Positions 1 to 12,000 of a stretch of DNA of 64,000 nucleotides are shown here, piece after piece (the stretch's first letter is position 1; every line of letters begins with the position of its first letter). The DNA lies in the NCBI GenBank assembly GCA_032622095.1, contig CP136061.1, positions 130,274,754-130,338,753 of the forward strand, written 5' to 3'. The notes beneath the pieces were generated by a model. That model did not search any database and was not told the DNA's origin. It saw nothing but the letters and a program-made list of their open reading frames with translations. The DNA comes from Siphonodentalium dalli. Its lineage: Eukaryota; Mollusca; Scaphopoda; Gadilida; Siphonodentaliidae. The position numbers and the translations under genes are program-made.

Positions 1-99
1 AACATAATGTTAGTTTGTCCTGGATAATTGTACATGTAAGCATCCATTTGCAAGAACTGTTACATTGAAGAACCAACCCAATTTGTCTCATATATATTT

Positions 100-712
100 T
101 GAAGACCTCTGTTTGTCTGTCTGTATGTTTGTATGTCTGTATGTCATTTATACAAATCTACGATTCTCGACCGATCGGGACGAAACTTGGTACGTGTGTG
201 TAGTTTGACCAGGCGGTCGTCGTTGTCGTATTGGCGAGCCCGTGCGACGCCCGTGCAGCGCATGCGCAGACGAGATATCGGAAACGGGTGGAGCTATCGA
301 CTTGAAATTTACTATGTGAATGTATCTTGCCCCGGATACAAATTTTATCGGGTCGCCGAGCCCGTGCGGCGCCCGCTTCGCGCATGCGCAGACGAGATCT
401 CGGAAATGGGTGGAGCTATCAACTTGAAATTTGCTATGTGAATGTATCTTGCCCCGGATACAAATTTTATCGGGTCGCCGAGCCCGTGCGACGCCATCTT
501 CGCGCATGCGCAGACCAGATCTCGGAAACCGGTGGAGCTATCGACTTGAAATTTGCTGTATGAATGTATCTTGCCCCGGATATGAATTTTATCGGGTCGC
601 CGAGCCCGTGCGACGCCAGCTTCGCGCATGCGCAGACCAGATCTCGGAAACGGGTGGACTTGAAATTTTGGTTTTGAATAGCCCGGACAACGTCGGGCTC
701 ATCGCTAGTCTA
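100..712. mobile_element. Minisatellite element, ~122 bp units (left)
   Basis: Three to four units of about 122 bp, each containing CGGGTCGCCGAGCCCGTGCG and CGCGCATGCGCAGA. Preceded by a TCTGT/TATG microsatellite and followed by a terminal hairpin (AGCCCGGACAACGTCGGGCT). The right arm has two such arrays in tandem (60405-61020 and 61025-61610). Confidence 0.75.
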
Positions 713-717
713 TTATA

Positions 718-1316
718 TATTTTGGGAGTTCTGTGTGTGTGTGTGTCTGTCTGTCTGTGTGTTCGCGATGGACTCGAAAACGGCCGAGCCGATTTCGATG
801 AAACTTGGTATGTGGGGTAACTTTCGGCCGTGGAGTGGCATGGGCCTGTGCGACGTGACCTTGGCCTTGAAATCGGGTCATTTCAAGGTCAAACGCCCGA
901 GTATCACGGGATTTCGATGAAAATTAGTGTCTAGGGATACTTTCGTATGGGGAGTGTCGTAAGTCTATTCGTTTGCCCGTGCGACGTGACCTTGAAATCG
1001 GGTCAATTCAAGGTCAAATCGCGAATTTTGATGGGATTTCGACGAAATTTGATACATGGTGTTACTTTTGTCCACTGAGTGTTTTGGACAGGTCAAATCG
1101 TGACCGGACCCTGACCTTGACCTTCAAAATGATCAATTCAAGGTCAAATCGGGTAAAACCAGATGTATTTCGACGGGTATTTTTGTCGGGTACTTTTGGA
1201 CGGGTCAAATCGTTACCCCACCTGACATTGACCTTCAAAATGGACAATTCAAGGTCAATTCGCCGAAAAGCAAAGGGGAAACAGCCCGGACGAAGTCAGG
1301 TCCACCTGCTAGTATA
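718..1316. mobile_element. Minisatellite element, ~130 bp GGTCAAATCG units (left)
   Basis: Units contain TTCAAGGTCAAATCG and GGACGGGTCAAATCG. Begins with (GT)n/CTGTCTGT and ends CCCGGACGAAGTCAGG followed by CTAGTATATA. Mirror 59775-60395. Related elements at 9000-9380 and 9390-9890. Confidence 0.7.
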
Positions 1317-1782
1317 TATATAATAATACAAATGTTGGTATGCAGTTTATTCACTCTTGAAAGCAGGTAGCAATCAACTGTAAATAGGCCACAGTATTAG
1401 AGATAGCCGGTCAGCTGAGGATTTGGCTATGGACATATGACCTAAAACTCATCTCTGCCCAAACGTTTATATTAGTTCTTGCTACAATTTTCCAACACAA
1501 ACTCATATTCTTTTAACAGTATTAAAGCAGTGTTGCACTCTATTACATTTGTCATTTGAGCCTTTTACTAGTTCAGATCATGTACTTCTTATGGCAGTTA
1601 TTATTTTCCAATATTTTTTTATACTTGTTGAGAACTCTCTTCCCAAAATTTCCCTTCTAAAAATATGATTCAGGTCATTTTTGAATTTTTTTTATTGTTA
1701 ATAATATGTCTGATGTGGTCTTCAGATAGCATAGATACCTTCAGGTGGTATACTTAGCTTAACAATTAAGTAGTTCTCTGTG

Positions 1783-2001
1783 TACAGTAATGCCCTAAAT
1801 AATCGACTCCTTAACCACAGCAGAATTATGGGTAATTTTTAAGGATTTAGTCGGAAATATGGCTTGTTGCCATTCATCGGAAAGCTCTCAAAGAGCTTTC
1901 CGATGAATGGCAACAAGCCATATTTCCAACTAAATCCTGAAAAATTATCCATAATTCTGAGCACTGTGGTTAAGGAGTCGATTATTTAGGGCATTACTGT
2001 A
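1783..2001. mobile_element. Foldback MITE, palindromic, TA-bounded (left)
   Basis: TACAGTAATGCCCTAAATAA at the left end is repeated inverted at the right end; arms of about 105 bp meet at a GAGAGCTTTC tip. Nearly perfect palindrome. TA at each end suggests a Tc1/mariner-type target. Copies lie at 6881, 33417, 56731 and 59078, with half copies at about 2340-2450 and 58630-58740. Confidence 0.85.
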
Positions 2002-2177
2002 GGTCTGTCTAAAATTTCCACCTCCTGACATAGCTCAGGCACATAAACCCTTAAAGCACTTCTCACTCCATAGATGATATTTCATACATTAGAATCTAAA
2101 TAAAAACTATAACAGGCTTCATAAAAACATGGCATGAAACCCTGAATACATTTAAAAAAAAAAAAATTGAACCATTA

Positions 2178-2800
2178 TTTAAAGACATATTATGGACTTG
2201 TTCATGTGCGTGAAACTAATATATTAGCATCCAGGTGCTATGTAAACTGTAGGAATGTAGCATTCTAATAACTTCGCCGAAAAATTCCAACAAATTGATC
2301 ATACCACTCCATAGAAAACATCGTCTGAACTGTGCTCAAGTGAGAGCTTTCTGATGAATGGCAACAAGCCATATTTCCGACTAAGTCCTGAAAAATTACC
2401 CATAATTCTGCTGTGGTTAAGGAGTCGATTATTTAGGGCTTTACTGTAGGTCTGTCTAAAATTTCCACCTCCTGACATAGCTTAGGCACATAAACCCTTA
2501 AGGCACTTCTCACTCCATAGATGTTATTTCATACATTAGAATCTAAATAAAAACTATAACAGGCTTCATAAAAACATGGCATGAAACCCTGAATACATCT
2601 TTTAAAAAAAAATTGAACCATTATTTAAAGACATATTATGGACTTGTTCATGTGCGTGAAACTAATATATTAGCATCCAGGTGCTATGTAAACTGTAGGA
2701 ATGTAGCATTCTAATAACGTCGCCAACAAATTGACCATACCACTCCATAGAAAACATCGTCTGAACTGTGCTCAATTGTAAATATTTACTTCTTGACTCA
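2178..2800. repeat. Partial tandem duplication of TTAA-element and MITE pieces (left)
   Basis: A ~450 bp unit containing a half foldback MITE, a GACAGACCTACAG-linked spacer and the end of a TTAA element occurs twice (about 1890-2340 and 2340-2790). The mirror is 58455-59080. Likely a local unequal duplication after the two elements became neighbours. Confidence 0.7.
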
Positions 2801-2824
2801 CAATGCCAATATTGGCGATAAACT

Positions 2825-2979
2825 TATTGGGGAATTGGAGAGATGTAGAAAGTGAAAGAACACGTGGTTAAGTTGAAGAACGAACTATTATAACTCGAAT
2901 ACCAAACATGGTCGCATATACAAGAGTCATACACTAAACGATGCGTGAGTAGTGAGTCTTAGTGTAAACCGTCCCAACA
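2825..2979 (-). repeat. 3' LTR of BEL-like element
   Basis: 155 bp, near identical to 5432-5593, differing by a short indel (TTGAAAC) and a few substitutions, which suggests fairly recent insertion. Confidence 0.9.
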
Positions 2980-2997
2980 TACTTCCCGCCACAATGT

Positions 2998-5400
2998 TTA
3001 ACCATCGTTGAAAAATATCGTGCGTATTCGTTCATTCGCGCGCTCGGCTGCGGCTCGCGTTGGTCGTTGCTCCTTTTCAACTGCGATTTGCACGGATGGG
3101 GATAACTTGGTTTTGACCTGTTGATCTATCTGTAAAACTGAACCATGTTTAATGCATTCTCGATTGTCGCTAGTAAAACGGTGAAACTCTCTTAGATTTA
3201 TCAGATACTCATGAGCCCAGCGGTGTTTGAAGGACTGTAATAACGCTGTGCGTTTTCGTCCACGTCTTTTTAACTCGGTGGAATTGATGTTAAAATTTGG
3301 ATCAGTCAGTTCGTCATCGCATACGTCTGGATGAGGTAATGTTGAAAATCGACCATTCAGGAAGTGAGATGGAGTGAGATCATCCGTATCATTGATTTGT
3401 TGCGAAAATTCCTTCCCGGTGCTGATGTTATTCGACAGAAGAGTGTCTCGTGGGATGTTCCAGAAGTCTTTTTCGATATCAGTAGATACGCCATACTCAT
3501 CCATGCAACTTGATTGTGGATTCGTCTCATCAGCTCCATTATCTATTGTTTCGAGTTCCCAGCATCGTTTCAAATCCAAGTTGTCCGGTTGCGTGAGGAC
3601 GTTCAATGACGTTGTCGTTAGAGTTGCTTGGGTTGTTAGTGACGGTCCACAGAGTAAATAACCTAACTTCGATTTGACAGCTATTGGTCCATTTCCTGTC
3701 TTGATATGGTGGTCTTCAACAAACGAGTAGTAAAAGTCACTCCCTATAAGTACAGAAACATCGAACGCCTCACAACTATAATTGAGTGGGTGTGCTAGTT
3801 TAAGGCCAGACAGTTCAGGTAAGTCACTACGATGTCTAACAGCTACAGTGAGTGCCTTTGTTATTGTAGGGACAATCAGGGCTTTGACGGCGACAAAGGA
3901 CGTATCGCTCGCTATATGGATGGTAACTTCATCAAGTTCGCGACAAGTTTGTGTCTCTGATCCAAAGCTTGATATTGTGAGATTCTCCTTTTTCTCAGGG
4001 TGTAGTCCAAGTTCATTGGCAAATTTAGCCGAAATAAAGGATCTCTGCGACCCATCGTCGAATAGTAAGTGTGCCACTGCATGATTGTAGCATTCCCTAT
4101 CGTAAACGTCTGCCACCGCCGTTTTTAGATACACATTGGCGGGTGATGATGCTGCTGCTGTGGCAACAGTTGTGTCTGGATTTGGTGGAGATATTCTCAC
4201 TTCGGTAGTAACTGTTTCCGGTTTACTGGTCCGATGGATACTTGTATGGTGCTTCGCTTTACAGACTAAACACCGTTTCAGCGACCTGCAAACATTAACC
4301 CTATGTCTGCCCAAGCAATTGAAACACAAATCGTGATTTTGTATGTAATTAAGTCTGGAATCCACGTCTTTCAATGAAGCGCAGTCCGATGGAAAATGTT
4401 TTCCTGAGCAAAACACACACACTCTCGGTCGGTTCCCAGTGGTTGGGATGATGAGGGATGTTACCGTACCTAAAATATCGTCGCTACTGGTAGTTGATGT
4501 TGTGTTATGTTCTTTATCTGGTTGACATGATTCCAGAACAGCTATTTCAGCTTGAAGAAGTTTCCGAAATTCGTTTAGCTTCCATTCCGTATTACCATGA
4601 GTTCTCGCCATATTGCTTTTTAGCTGGAAAGGAAGCTTATCCCAAAGAATGGGTAGAAGCATTGTCTCATAAGATTCTTCGGGCTTATCAAGAGATTGAA
4701 GCGCACGAATGGACGACTCCAGGTAGTCATAAAATGTCTGAATGGAGAGAAGGTTCCAGGTGACTCGAGGTAGATCTGCCAGATGTTTCATGTGAGAGTC
4801 TATGATTCGATGAGTTTTCCCAAATCGAGCTTTCAGCAGCTCTAGTGCATTGTTGTAATTAGCAGATGTTAGCGGTAGTCCATATATACACGATTTTGCG
4901 TCTCCCGCCAGGGAATTCTTGAGGTAGATGAACTTATCGATATCTCTCAATTGTGTGCAGGAATTTACAGAGGAATCAAAGAGTTCCCAAAATGTTTGCC
5001 ATTGCATTATGTCACCAGCGAACATTGGTAGATCAGTCCTTGGAAGGATAACATTTTTTGATCGGGGAGGTGGTTTGTGTTCAATTGACTCGACTTTGTC
5101 TTTTTTCTCCAGGAATAGGGCATTCAGTGCGATATCTCCTTCATTTATGCGTTTATTCAATCCGTAAAGAAACTCATCCGCTTCAATGATAATATCTTCG
5201 AAATTATCGTCCTTCTCGTCAGACAGGGAAATTAGCTTTTTATCGATCTCTTCGAGTTCTGCTAGCTTTCTTTTTAAGTTGGCCAGAACGAGAGTTGTTT
5301 CCGGTGTGTTCTGTTGTACCAACGCTTCTTCAAGTAGCTTCAGCAGTTTGGAACTTTGTCCTCGATGTGCTCGGCGTATTCTCTGTTGTCTATCAGCCAT
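2998..5400 (-). CDS. BEL/Pao Gag-protease polyprotein fused to the Pol C-terminus
   Basis: 800 residues, uninterrupted. Order: N-terminal coiled-coil-like segment (residues 1-75), a Gag core of the DUF1759 kind (LPMFAGDIMQWQTFWELF and following, about 120-280), three zinc knuckles (CVFCSGKHFPSDC, CFNCLGRHRVNVC, CLVCKAKHHTSIH, about 330-395), then a retropepsin-like DUF1758 domain with LLFDDGSQRSF. Just after the RCWELETI motif that normally leads into reverse transcriptase, the frame jumps to the extreme C-terminal tail (DLTPSHFLNGR, HRWAHEYLINLREFH) normally found after integrase. Reverse transcriptase, RNase H and the integrase core are missing, yet the frame is open. Mobility would need enzymes from a full-length relative. 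Confidence 0.9.
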   Translation of the reverse strand: MADRQQRIRRAHRGQSSKLLKLLEEALVQQNTPETTLVLANLKRKLAELEEIDKKLISLSDEKDDNFEDIIIEADEFLYGLNKRINEGDIALNALFLEKKDKVESIEHKPPPRSKNVILPRTDLPMFAGDIMQWQTFWELFDSSVNSCTQLRDIDKFIYLKNSLAGDAKSCIYGLPLTSANYNNALELLKARFGKTHRIIDSHMKHLADLPRVTWNLLSIQTFYDYLESSIRALQSLDKPEESYETMLLPILWDKLPFQLKSNMARTHGNTEWKLNEFRKLLQAEIAVLESCQPDKEHNTTSTTSSDDILGTVTSLIIPTTGNRPRVCVFCSGKHFPSDCASLKDVDSRLNYIQNHDLCFNCLGRHRVNVCRSLKRCLVCKAKHHTSIHRTSKPETVTTEVRISPPNPDTTVATAAASSPANVYLKTAVADVYDRECYNHAVAHLLFDDGSQRSFISAKFANELGLHPEKKENLTISSFGSETQTCRELDEVTIHIASDTSFVAVKALIVPTITKALTVAVRHRSDLPELSGLKLAHPLNYSCEAFDVSVLIGSDFYYSFVEDHHIKTGNGPIAVKSKLGYLLCGPSLTTQATLTTTSLNVLTQPDNLDLKRCWELETIDNGADETNPQSSCMDEYGVSTDIEKDFWNIPRDTLLSNNISTGKEFSQQINDTDDLTPSHFLNGRFSTLPHPDVCDDELTDPNFNINSTELKRRGRKRTALLQSFKHRWAHEYLINLREFHRFTSDNRECIKHGSVLQIDQQVKTKLSPSVQIAVEKEQRPTRAAAERANERIRTIFFNDG

Positions 5401-5431
5401 TTTAGCTGGTAGTCAGGTTCGAGTGACCAAA

Positions 5432-5593
5432 TATTGGGGAATTGGAGAGATGTAGAAAGTGAAAGAACACATGGTTAAGTTGAAACTTGAAGAACGAACT
5501 ATTATAACTCGAATATCAAACATGGTCGCATATACAAGAGTCATACACTAAACGATGCGTGAGTAGTGAGTCTTAGTGTAAACCGTCCCAACA
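5432..5593 (-). repeat. 5' LTR of BEL-like element
   Basis: 162 bp partner of 2825-2979. In element orientation it is followed by the putative primer-binding site at about 5411-5431. Confidence 0.9.
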
Positions 5594-5788
5594 AAACTAA
5601 ATTCTAATGCAAACGATTGTGCCACTGAGAATCATTGCATGCATAACAAAATGATGCGTTTAATTAATATGTCAATATGGATATAGTATTTGTAAAAGTA
5701 ACTACTTTGTGCAAGATTATTCTCCATTTCTATATATGATCACCATACGAGAGTGTTTCACATCAGTTTAATCTCTCTTTAATTTTAG

Positions 5789-6015
5789 GAGCCGCCTCTT
5801 CCAATGAAGAGACAGCATAATATGACAGAGAGAATGCTTGAGTACAGCAAACAGAGACATGCAGATCCCAGTCCAATGAGGAAGCTGCCATGTCCTGTCC
5901 CAGGATGTACAAAAGTGTACACAAGCAATCCAGGACTAGCGTACCATATACAAAAACATAAGGGAAATTTCGAAAGTGACTTCACCTGTTCAAAATGTAA
6001 AAAGAAGTTCAAAAG
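5789..6015 (+). CDS. Exon A, left: first zinc finger and half of the second
   Basis: The acceptor is a pyrimidine-rich tract ending TTTTAG at 5788, and the donor is AAAAG|GTTAGT at 6015/6016. It encodes 75 residues plus two bases. The finger CPVPGC-x12-H-x3-H is complete; FTCSKCKKKFK starts the next finger. The ATG at 5804 is internal to the open exon, which is in phase from 5789, so I do not take it as the start. Confidence 0.88.
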
Positions 6016-9000
6016 GTTAGTATTAAACAAATATTTAGCTTGGAAGTGTGGCAGGAAGGAGATTTTTGTCGTGTTGTAATGATTTCTGGATGGGTTCAAG
6101 CCTCAAAATATGGTGCTTGAAATTTGCTGAATGAGGTCCCCACAGGGTGAATTTGGTGACGCTACCCCACACAGGGGGCTAGCGTCACCAAATTCATCCT
6201 CTGGGGACCCTTCTAAAGAAACTAAAAAAATTGTTAATTTAATAATAAACATACTTTACAGAGAAGATGATGTCTAAGAAGAATGAGGTTCCGTGAGGGT
6301 GAATTAAGTGATCGCAGCCCACTTTGCGGGGTAGTGTCACTAAATTCATTGAGAACAAGTGTATACATAATCAAGCGACTGATCATAATTTTAGTAAAAT
6401 AAGATGCTGCGGCATTGGTGGTTTCTGTTGATCTTTTGCTAATATTGGTCAAATAAACCAAATGCTATTTACAGACCATCTAGATCGAAATTCAATATTG
6501 GTCTTTTTTCGCGTTAGTATAGATATTTGCAATTATAAATTTTTTCCCGTCACTTTGCTCTATGAGTTTTCTGAGAGACTTTCAGTAGAGTGAGACTTAA
6601 AAAAGCCAGCCAAAATGCTACATGTACATCAATTTAATAATAGTCCTATGCTATGCAGGAAAACACCTAGATTAATAGTTTAAATGCAACAAAAGTTTTA
6701 AGTGTCCCGCATATGAAAGTATGTGGTCCACAAAAATAGAATGTCAATGAGTGATCTTTTTTTCATATTTGAGTTCATAAAGTTGAAGATACAAGAATCA
6801 CCTTCAAGTATTGGTCAAGGGAAGATTCACTTTATCTCAATATCTAATGTATGTGAGGCAATTTAGAAATGCTTTGAACTGCAGTAATGCTCTAAGTAAT
6901 TGAAATCTTAACCACAGCAGAATTATGAGTAACTTTTCAGGATTTAGTCGGAAATATGGCTTGTTGCCATTCATCGGAAAACTCTCACTGAATAACATCA
7001 CTAAATTCACCGCTGAGAGCTTTCCGATGAATGGCAACAAGCCATATTTCCGACTAAATCCTGAAAAGTTACTCATAATTCTGCTGTGGTTAAGAAGTCG
7101 ATTACTTAGAGCATTACTGTTCAATTCGTTTCAGCAGCAGATATATTGAAAACTGAAAGATAGTGTACATTAGTCAATGATTTTTATAAAAGTGTCAAAA
7201 TTCCATGCACAGCTTTAAGCTGCATTTCTTGTTGATCCTGTATTACAACTGCATTGTGGACAAGATAGAATCACAGAATTAGAAAATCAATCCTACCACT
7301 ATGCTGGATCTGGATGTGAAAGAAACTACCTGTAGTATAACAAGAAAACTAAGATGCATGCATCAGGTCGGCCGTGAACTATCTACCATAGAATTGTTGG
7401 GTCCTACTATACGCAGCAAGTCCCTGGATATGCAGCAAGTCCCTGGTAAATGCAGCAAGTCCCTCACACCTAGGGTGGATTAGTGGAGTTGTTGATGAGT
7501 TTAATCAGTGTTTTATTATCCATTTGATTTATGATCTGCGGCAGTTGATTATAATTGATTGGAAATCTTTATCCCTTTATAATTATTTAAGATGTGTATT
7601 TGTAGATTTTTATATATAAAATAAAATAGTTTTTCTATGTTTTATTAGGTTGCTATTTCTTTTATTCTACTTACTATTTAATATAATTTAATTAATATGA
7701 TTTATATATTTTTTAAATATTCCTGTTTTCACTGCGTAAATCACTGAACAGGTGTTTGTTTTTGTAGGACAAAGGAACTTTCTGGGAGTTTCTCCTTTGA
7801 AGCTCATTTGAAGATTTGTTTGTTTTCACTGCGTAAACACATGTCGGTGATTAATTATCACTGAACAGGTGTTTGTTTTTGTAGGACAAAGGAACTTTCT
7901 GGGAGTTTCTCAGAAGATTTGTTTGTTTTCTTAACCAGACTGAATAATTATCAACCAGTGTTCAAAAAGCGAAAAGGACAATAGACTTAACAGCACCAGC
8001 ATTCTCAGAATACAAGAGTGAACAGGATGAAGCCACTCTTCACTGAAAATTTCGCGACAGCACAACTACCGGGATTGGCGATGGACTTATCGAATTGGAC
8101 CAACAACAATTGTGAATCTCTGAACCATATTCTTAAACAGACAGTGGACTCGGACTGGAAATCAAAACCTTTAACGGAGTTAGTGCAGGCACTGTTTAGT
8201 ATAGTTGACGGAGAGTACAAGGAATTGCAACGTAGTTTATTTGGATTCGGACAGTTTACATTAACCAAGGAGTTCGCAAAATTCTATGTTCGCCCGGAAA
8301 TTTGGAATTCAAAATCATCAGAAGTAAGGGACAAGCATTTTAACAGATTTTTAAGAGAGATCAAGCCAGTACACGAAAAGATGCTGAGAACAACAGACGG
8401 CCAGAGGATGGTACTTACAGCAGTCAGTGCGGGGAAAAACCAGGACAACGAAAGAGAAAACGAACGGCAAAGACAACCACAATCCCCCAAAGCAAAGTTC
8501 CCAGGACCGGAGAGTGAAATTAAACAACATAGAGATAAAGAAAACAATTTTAATACATGTATCCAAATATTTTTTTATTCAATAAAATTTTCCCAATACC
8601 TTGGTTTTTCCCTTTCCTTACTGGCCACATATATACAATTTATTCTAATAAACTTTTCTTTCAGCTCACTGCTATATATATACATGTGTATATGTATATT
8701 TATAAAACTAAAAAAAATCCAACTCTTAATTTTTTCATTCAATGATTCAGTCCCACAATTCAGTCCAATTCCCTTCAATAATCTATCAGTATTACGATCA
8801 AATTAAAGCCCTGCGATTAAAGCCCTTTGTAATCAGCACCTCCACTGATTAAACATATCGTTGTGTAAACACGCATGACTAATCCGCCGTAATCCACCCT
8901 TGCTGCATTTACCAGGGACTTGCTGCGTTTACCGGGGACTTGCTGCATATCCAGGGACTTGCTGCGTATAGTAGAACCGGAATTGTTGTAGCTATCGATT

Positions 9001-12000
9001 ATACATTTTGAAACACCTGTCTGTATGTATGTATGTATGTGTGTATGCGTGAATGCATGTGTGTATGTGTTATAGACTCTAACACTGCTCGAATTTGGTA
9101 TTTAACGTGTCAACTTGACCTCGCTCATAGGCATGTTTCTGGACCTTGACCGATCCGACTAAAAATTTGTGTGTAGGACTACTTCGATCCCGGGAGCAAT
9201 ATGGACGGGTCCAATTTCACGTGGGACCATGTTCTCGAACGTGCTGATATAGGCATGTTTCTGGACCAATTGAACAATAGTTTGGCCAGACGCTGTATAT
9301 ACTGGGTACTGTCCAGATGGAGGCGATCACAAAAAAAATCCCTAACTAGCCCGAACGAAGTCGAGTACATCAGCTAGTTTAATATATATTTTGGACATTT
9401 GTCTGTCTGTTTGTCTGTTAGCTATGGCCGGGAAAACTGCCGGACAGATTTGACGAAATTTGATACCTAGGGCAAATTATTTCCAGGGAGTATTTTGGAC
9501 GGGTCAAATCTTGATCCCGACCTGACTTTGACATTCAAAAAGATCAATTCAAGGTCAAATCTGGTAAAACGGAAGTATTTCAACGAAATTTGATACCTAC
9601 TGTTACTTTTGTCCCAGGAGTGTTTCGGGTGGGTCAAATCATGACCCTGACCTGATCTTGACATTCAAAATTGTCAATTCAAGGTCAAATCGGGTATAAA
9701 GCCGGGCGGATTTCGACGGGTACTTTTGTCGTGACTTTTGTCCGGGGAGTGTTTTGGACGGGTCAAATCGTGACCCCGACATGACCTTCACCTTTAAAAT
9801 AGTCAATTCAAGGTTAAATCGCGCATTTCTCCGAAAATCAGAGGGGAACATCCCGGACGAAGTGGGGTCCACGAGCTACTATTATATATTTCTAGATTTA
9901 GTTACAAACTAAACACCTGTATATTGTACAAAGAAATGTTTGACAAATATATCTGTATCAATATTACCATACGGGTCATTAAAATAGATACGACGAAACA
10001 AATTTTGAAGGGTGCATGTATCAGGTAAATTTTTATATTTCAAATGATGACAGGAATGCAGAAAGTTGAAGTACCTACGTAATACTGGCTATCCACATGA
10101 AGAGATATACATGTATATAAAAACCAGATGAGGGATATGTCTGTACAGTTGCTAAACAATTCAGTCATGCAAAAGAGGATCAAGAGTAAGATACCAAATT
10201 GCTGCCTGTGGTAATGTTTTTTAACGAAATTCGGGAAAATTAGATTACTCTCACCCTGGTTATCCAGAAGATAATTGTGGAATCTGATGACGATCGGACA
10301 AGGGGTCTCGTCTGTAGGATCAACCAAATTATTTAGCCATAAAAATAGTAAAATTGAAGATCACCGCTGGCAGTGATGTCTTCACAAGGACAGTTTGAGA
10401 ACAAAATATGGCTCACATCTAGCGGTGACCCAAAATATCCACATAAGAAAAAGTTCTCCAATAAAAGCTGGCTGCAGGGTGCGCCAATTGATTCAAATTC
10501 GAAATTTAGCAGGGTGTACTACTTGTGGCCATGTTTTCCCCGCAAATTTGATAGACTGATGGACAAAACCACTGAATCCGTTGAATCAATATACATGTAT
10601 ACATGGATTAATTTATATGCATTGTTATACACAGTACTGGTATATAAAGGTACTGAAAATAACTATATTACTAGTATACACAAAATAAACCATATATCAT
10701 GGCTATGGGTTCTAATATCCGAACATGACAGCTGAGAACTTGGTGTGAATTAAAGAGTGGTGGTTTCTCAAGCATATCTAACCCTCCACGTTAGCAACAT
10801 GCTTGAGGACAGAAGTGATCCATAAAACCCCCTTAATTCAACCAGGTCCTCGCGCGATGTATGATCGATCACATGATGATCTATGGGGGTTAGAATTGAT
10901 GTATAAAAACAGCACTGCATGTAAATATAAAATAAAATAGTGCTACATCTTATTACAGATTATTGCCATATATAATCAGTGATTATACAGACAGTCTGAC
11001 AAATTAAGGTTTCAGTGACACTCTATCCGAAGAGGGGAATAATTTCATCTGTTACAGTCAATGGAGCAATTATGAATCTGGAAAGGTGAAATTTCTAAGT
11101 AATACTAGATATCGACATGACGCGATAAAATATAACGTAAATGCAATATGGCCGCTGGCGACCATTTTTTCCTATGAAATTAAAAAAATATTTGATAGCT
11201 CTCATCTGATAGATCAATATCAAGATAAATATGAAGTTTGGTGATGATCGGATGAGTGAAGTGGACTGTGGTCTGTGCTAAACGGTTTAGTAATGCTTAA
11301 AAAGATTCTTACCTTAATATTTTTATGTTCACTTTATAAACTTCACTGAGTCATCTTTGTCATGTATTGAGTTTGATATCTTTTGTTAACAGTTTATAAA
11401 TCATGTATGTCTCATGTTTGTTATTTTAATTTATGTGTTTATTATCATTAAATAAAGTTGCATTCCTTAAAAAGATTCTTACCTCAATGTTTTTATGTTC
11501 ACTTTATAAACTCCACTGAGTCATCTTTGTCATGTATTGAATTTGATATCTTTTGTTAACAGTTTATAAATTATGTATGTCTCGTGTTCGTTATTATATT
11601 ATATACACTTTATAGTGTGTTTTCAGAACGAAAACAAATTGAATAAAATCAACAAATTTGTAAATTTAAAAACAATTCAAACGTTGTTGTATTCCATGTC
11701 CCAGCCCGGACATATACACCAAATTTCAATAATATTCATTGAGAAACAACGGACCAAACGCTATATAACACCCGTATACATCTTTTATTCCGTATCGGAC
11801 TCGGGTACATGTTATAGTAGGTACCGAATTGACACACGTCGACTGGGCGAGTTGGCCCTGGGGCGATTAGGCCGATTCCCGCACATTCTAGAATTTACCG
11901 TATGTATCCGTTTACGCGTAGTTTACTTTAGAAAGTTCCGCAATTAATACCGTAAATAGCGCGACCTTATTTGACAGAGAATGCCTCTGTTATTGATTAT

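Larger units (their letters stand above)
2825..5593 (-). mobile_element. BEL/Pao-like LTR retrotransposon, internally deleted; left arm only
   Basis: Two LTR-like terminal direct repeats (2825-2979 and 5432-5593) bound one long ORF on the - strand. The element begins TGTTGGGACGG in its own orientation. The target duplication AAACT (2820-2824 and 5594-5598) is 5 bp, as usual for BEL/Pao. The right arm preserves the near-empty site near 58265. A tRNA-like primer site (TGGTCACTCGAACC) follows the 5' LTR, and a purine run (GGCGGGAAG) precedes the 3' LTR. The element sits inside a TTAA-type element copy. Confidence 0.92.
2626..5773 (-). mobile_element. TTAA-family element split by the BEL element (left)
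   Basis: Family of ~370-380 bp elements reading TTAAAGTGATGTGAAACACT to AATATGTCTTTAA, with TTAA at each end, as for piggyBac- or Kolobok-type targets. The two halves are 2626-2824 and 5599-5773. The uninterrupted counterpart is 58091-58456. Its end lies ~15 bp from the exon A acceptor. Confidence 0.78.

Noticed and set aside
100-700. CRISPR-like regularly spaced repeats
   Set aside because: Units are contiguous 122 bp tandem repeats without distinct spacers, in eukaryotic DNA with no cas genes.
133-1323. Many overlapping short ORFs with RRRDLGNGWSYRLEI-like repeats
   Set aside because: They are read-through of the 122 bp and 130 bp minisatellite units on both strands; no start, splice or domain support.
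8575-8778. Short ORFs on the - strand around the MULE fragment
   Set aside because: AT-rich low-complexity translations with no similarity.
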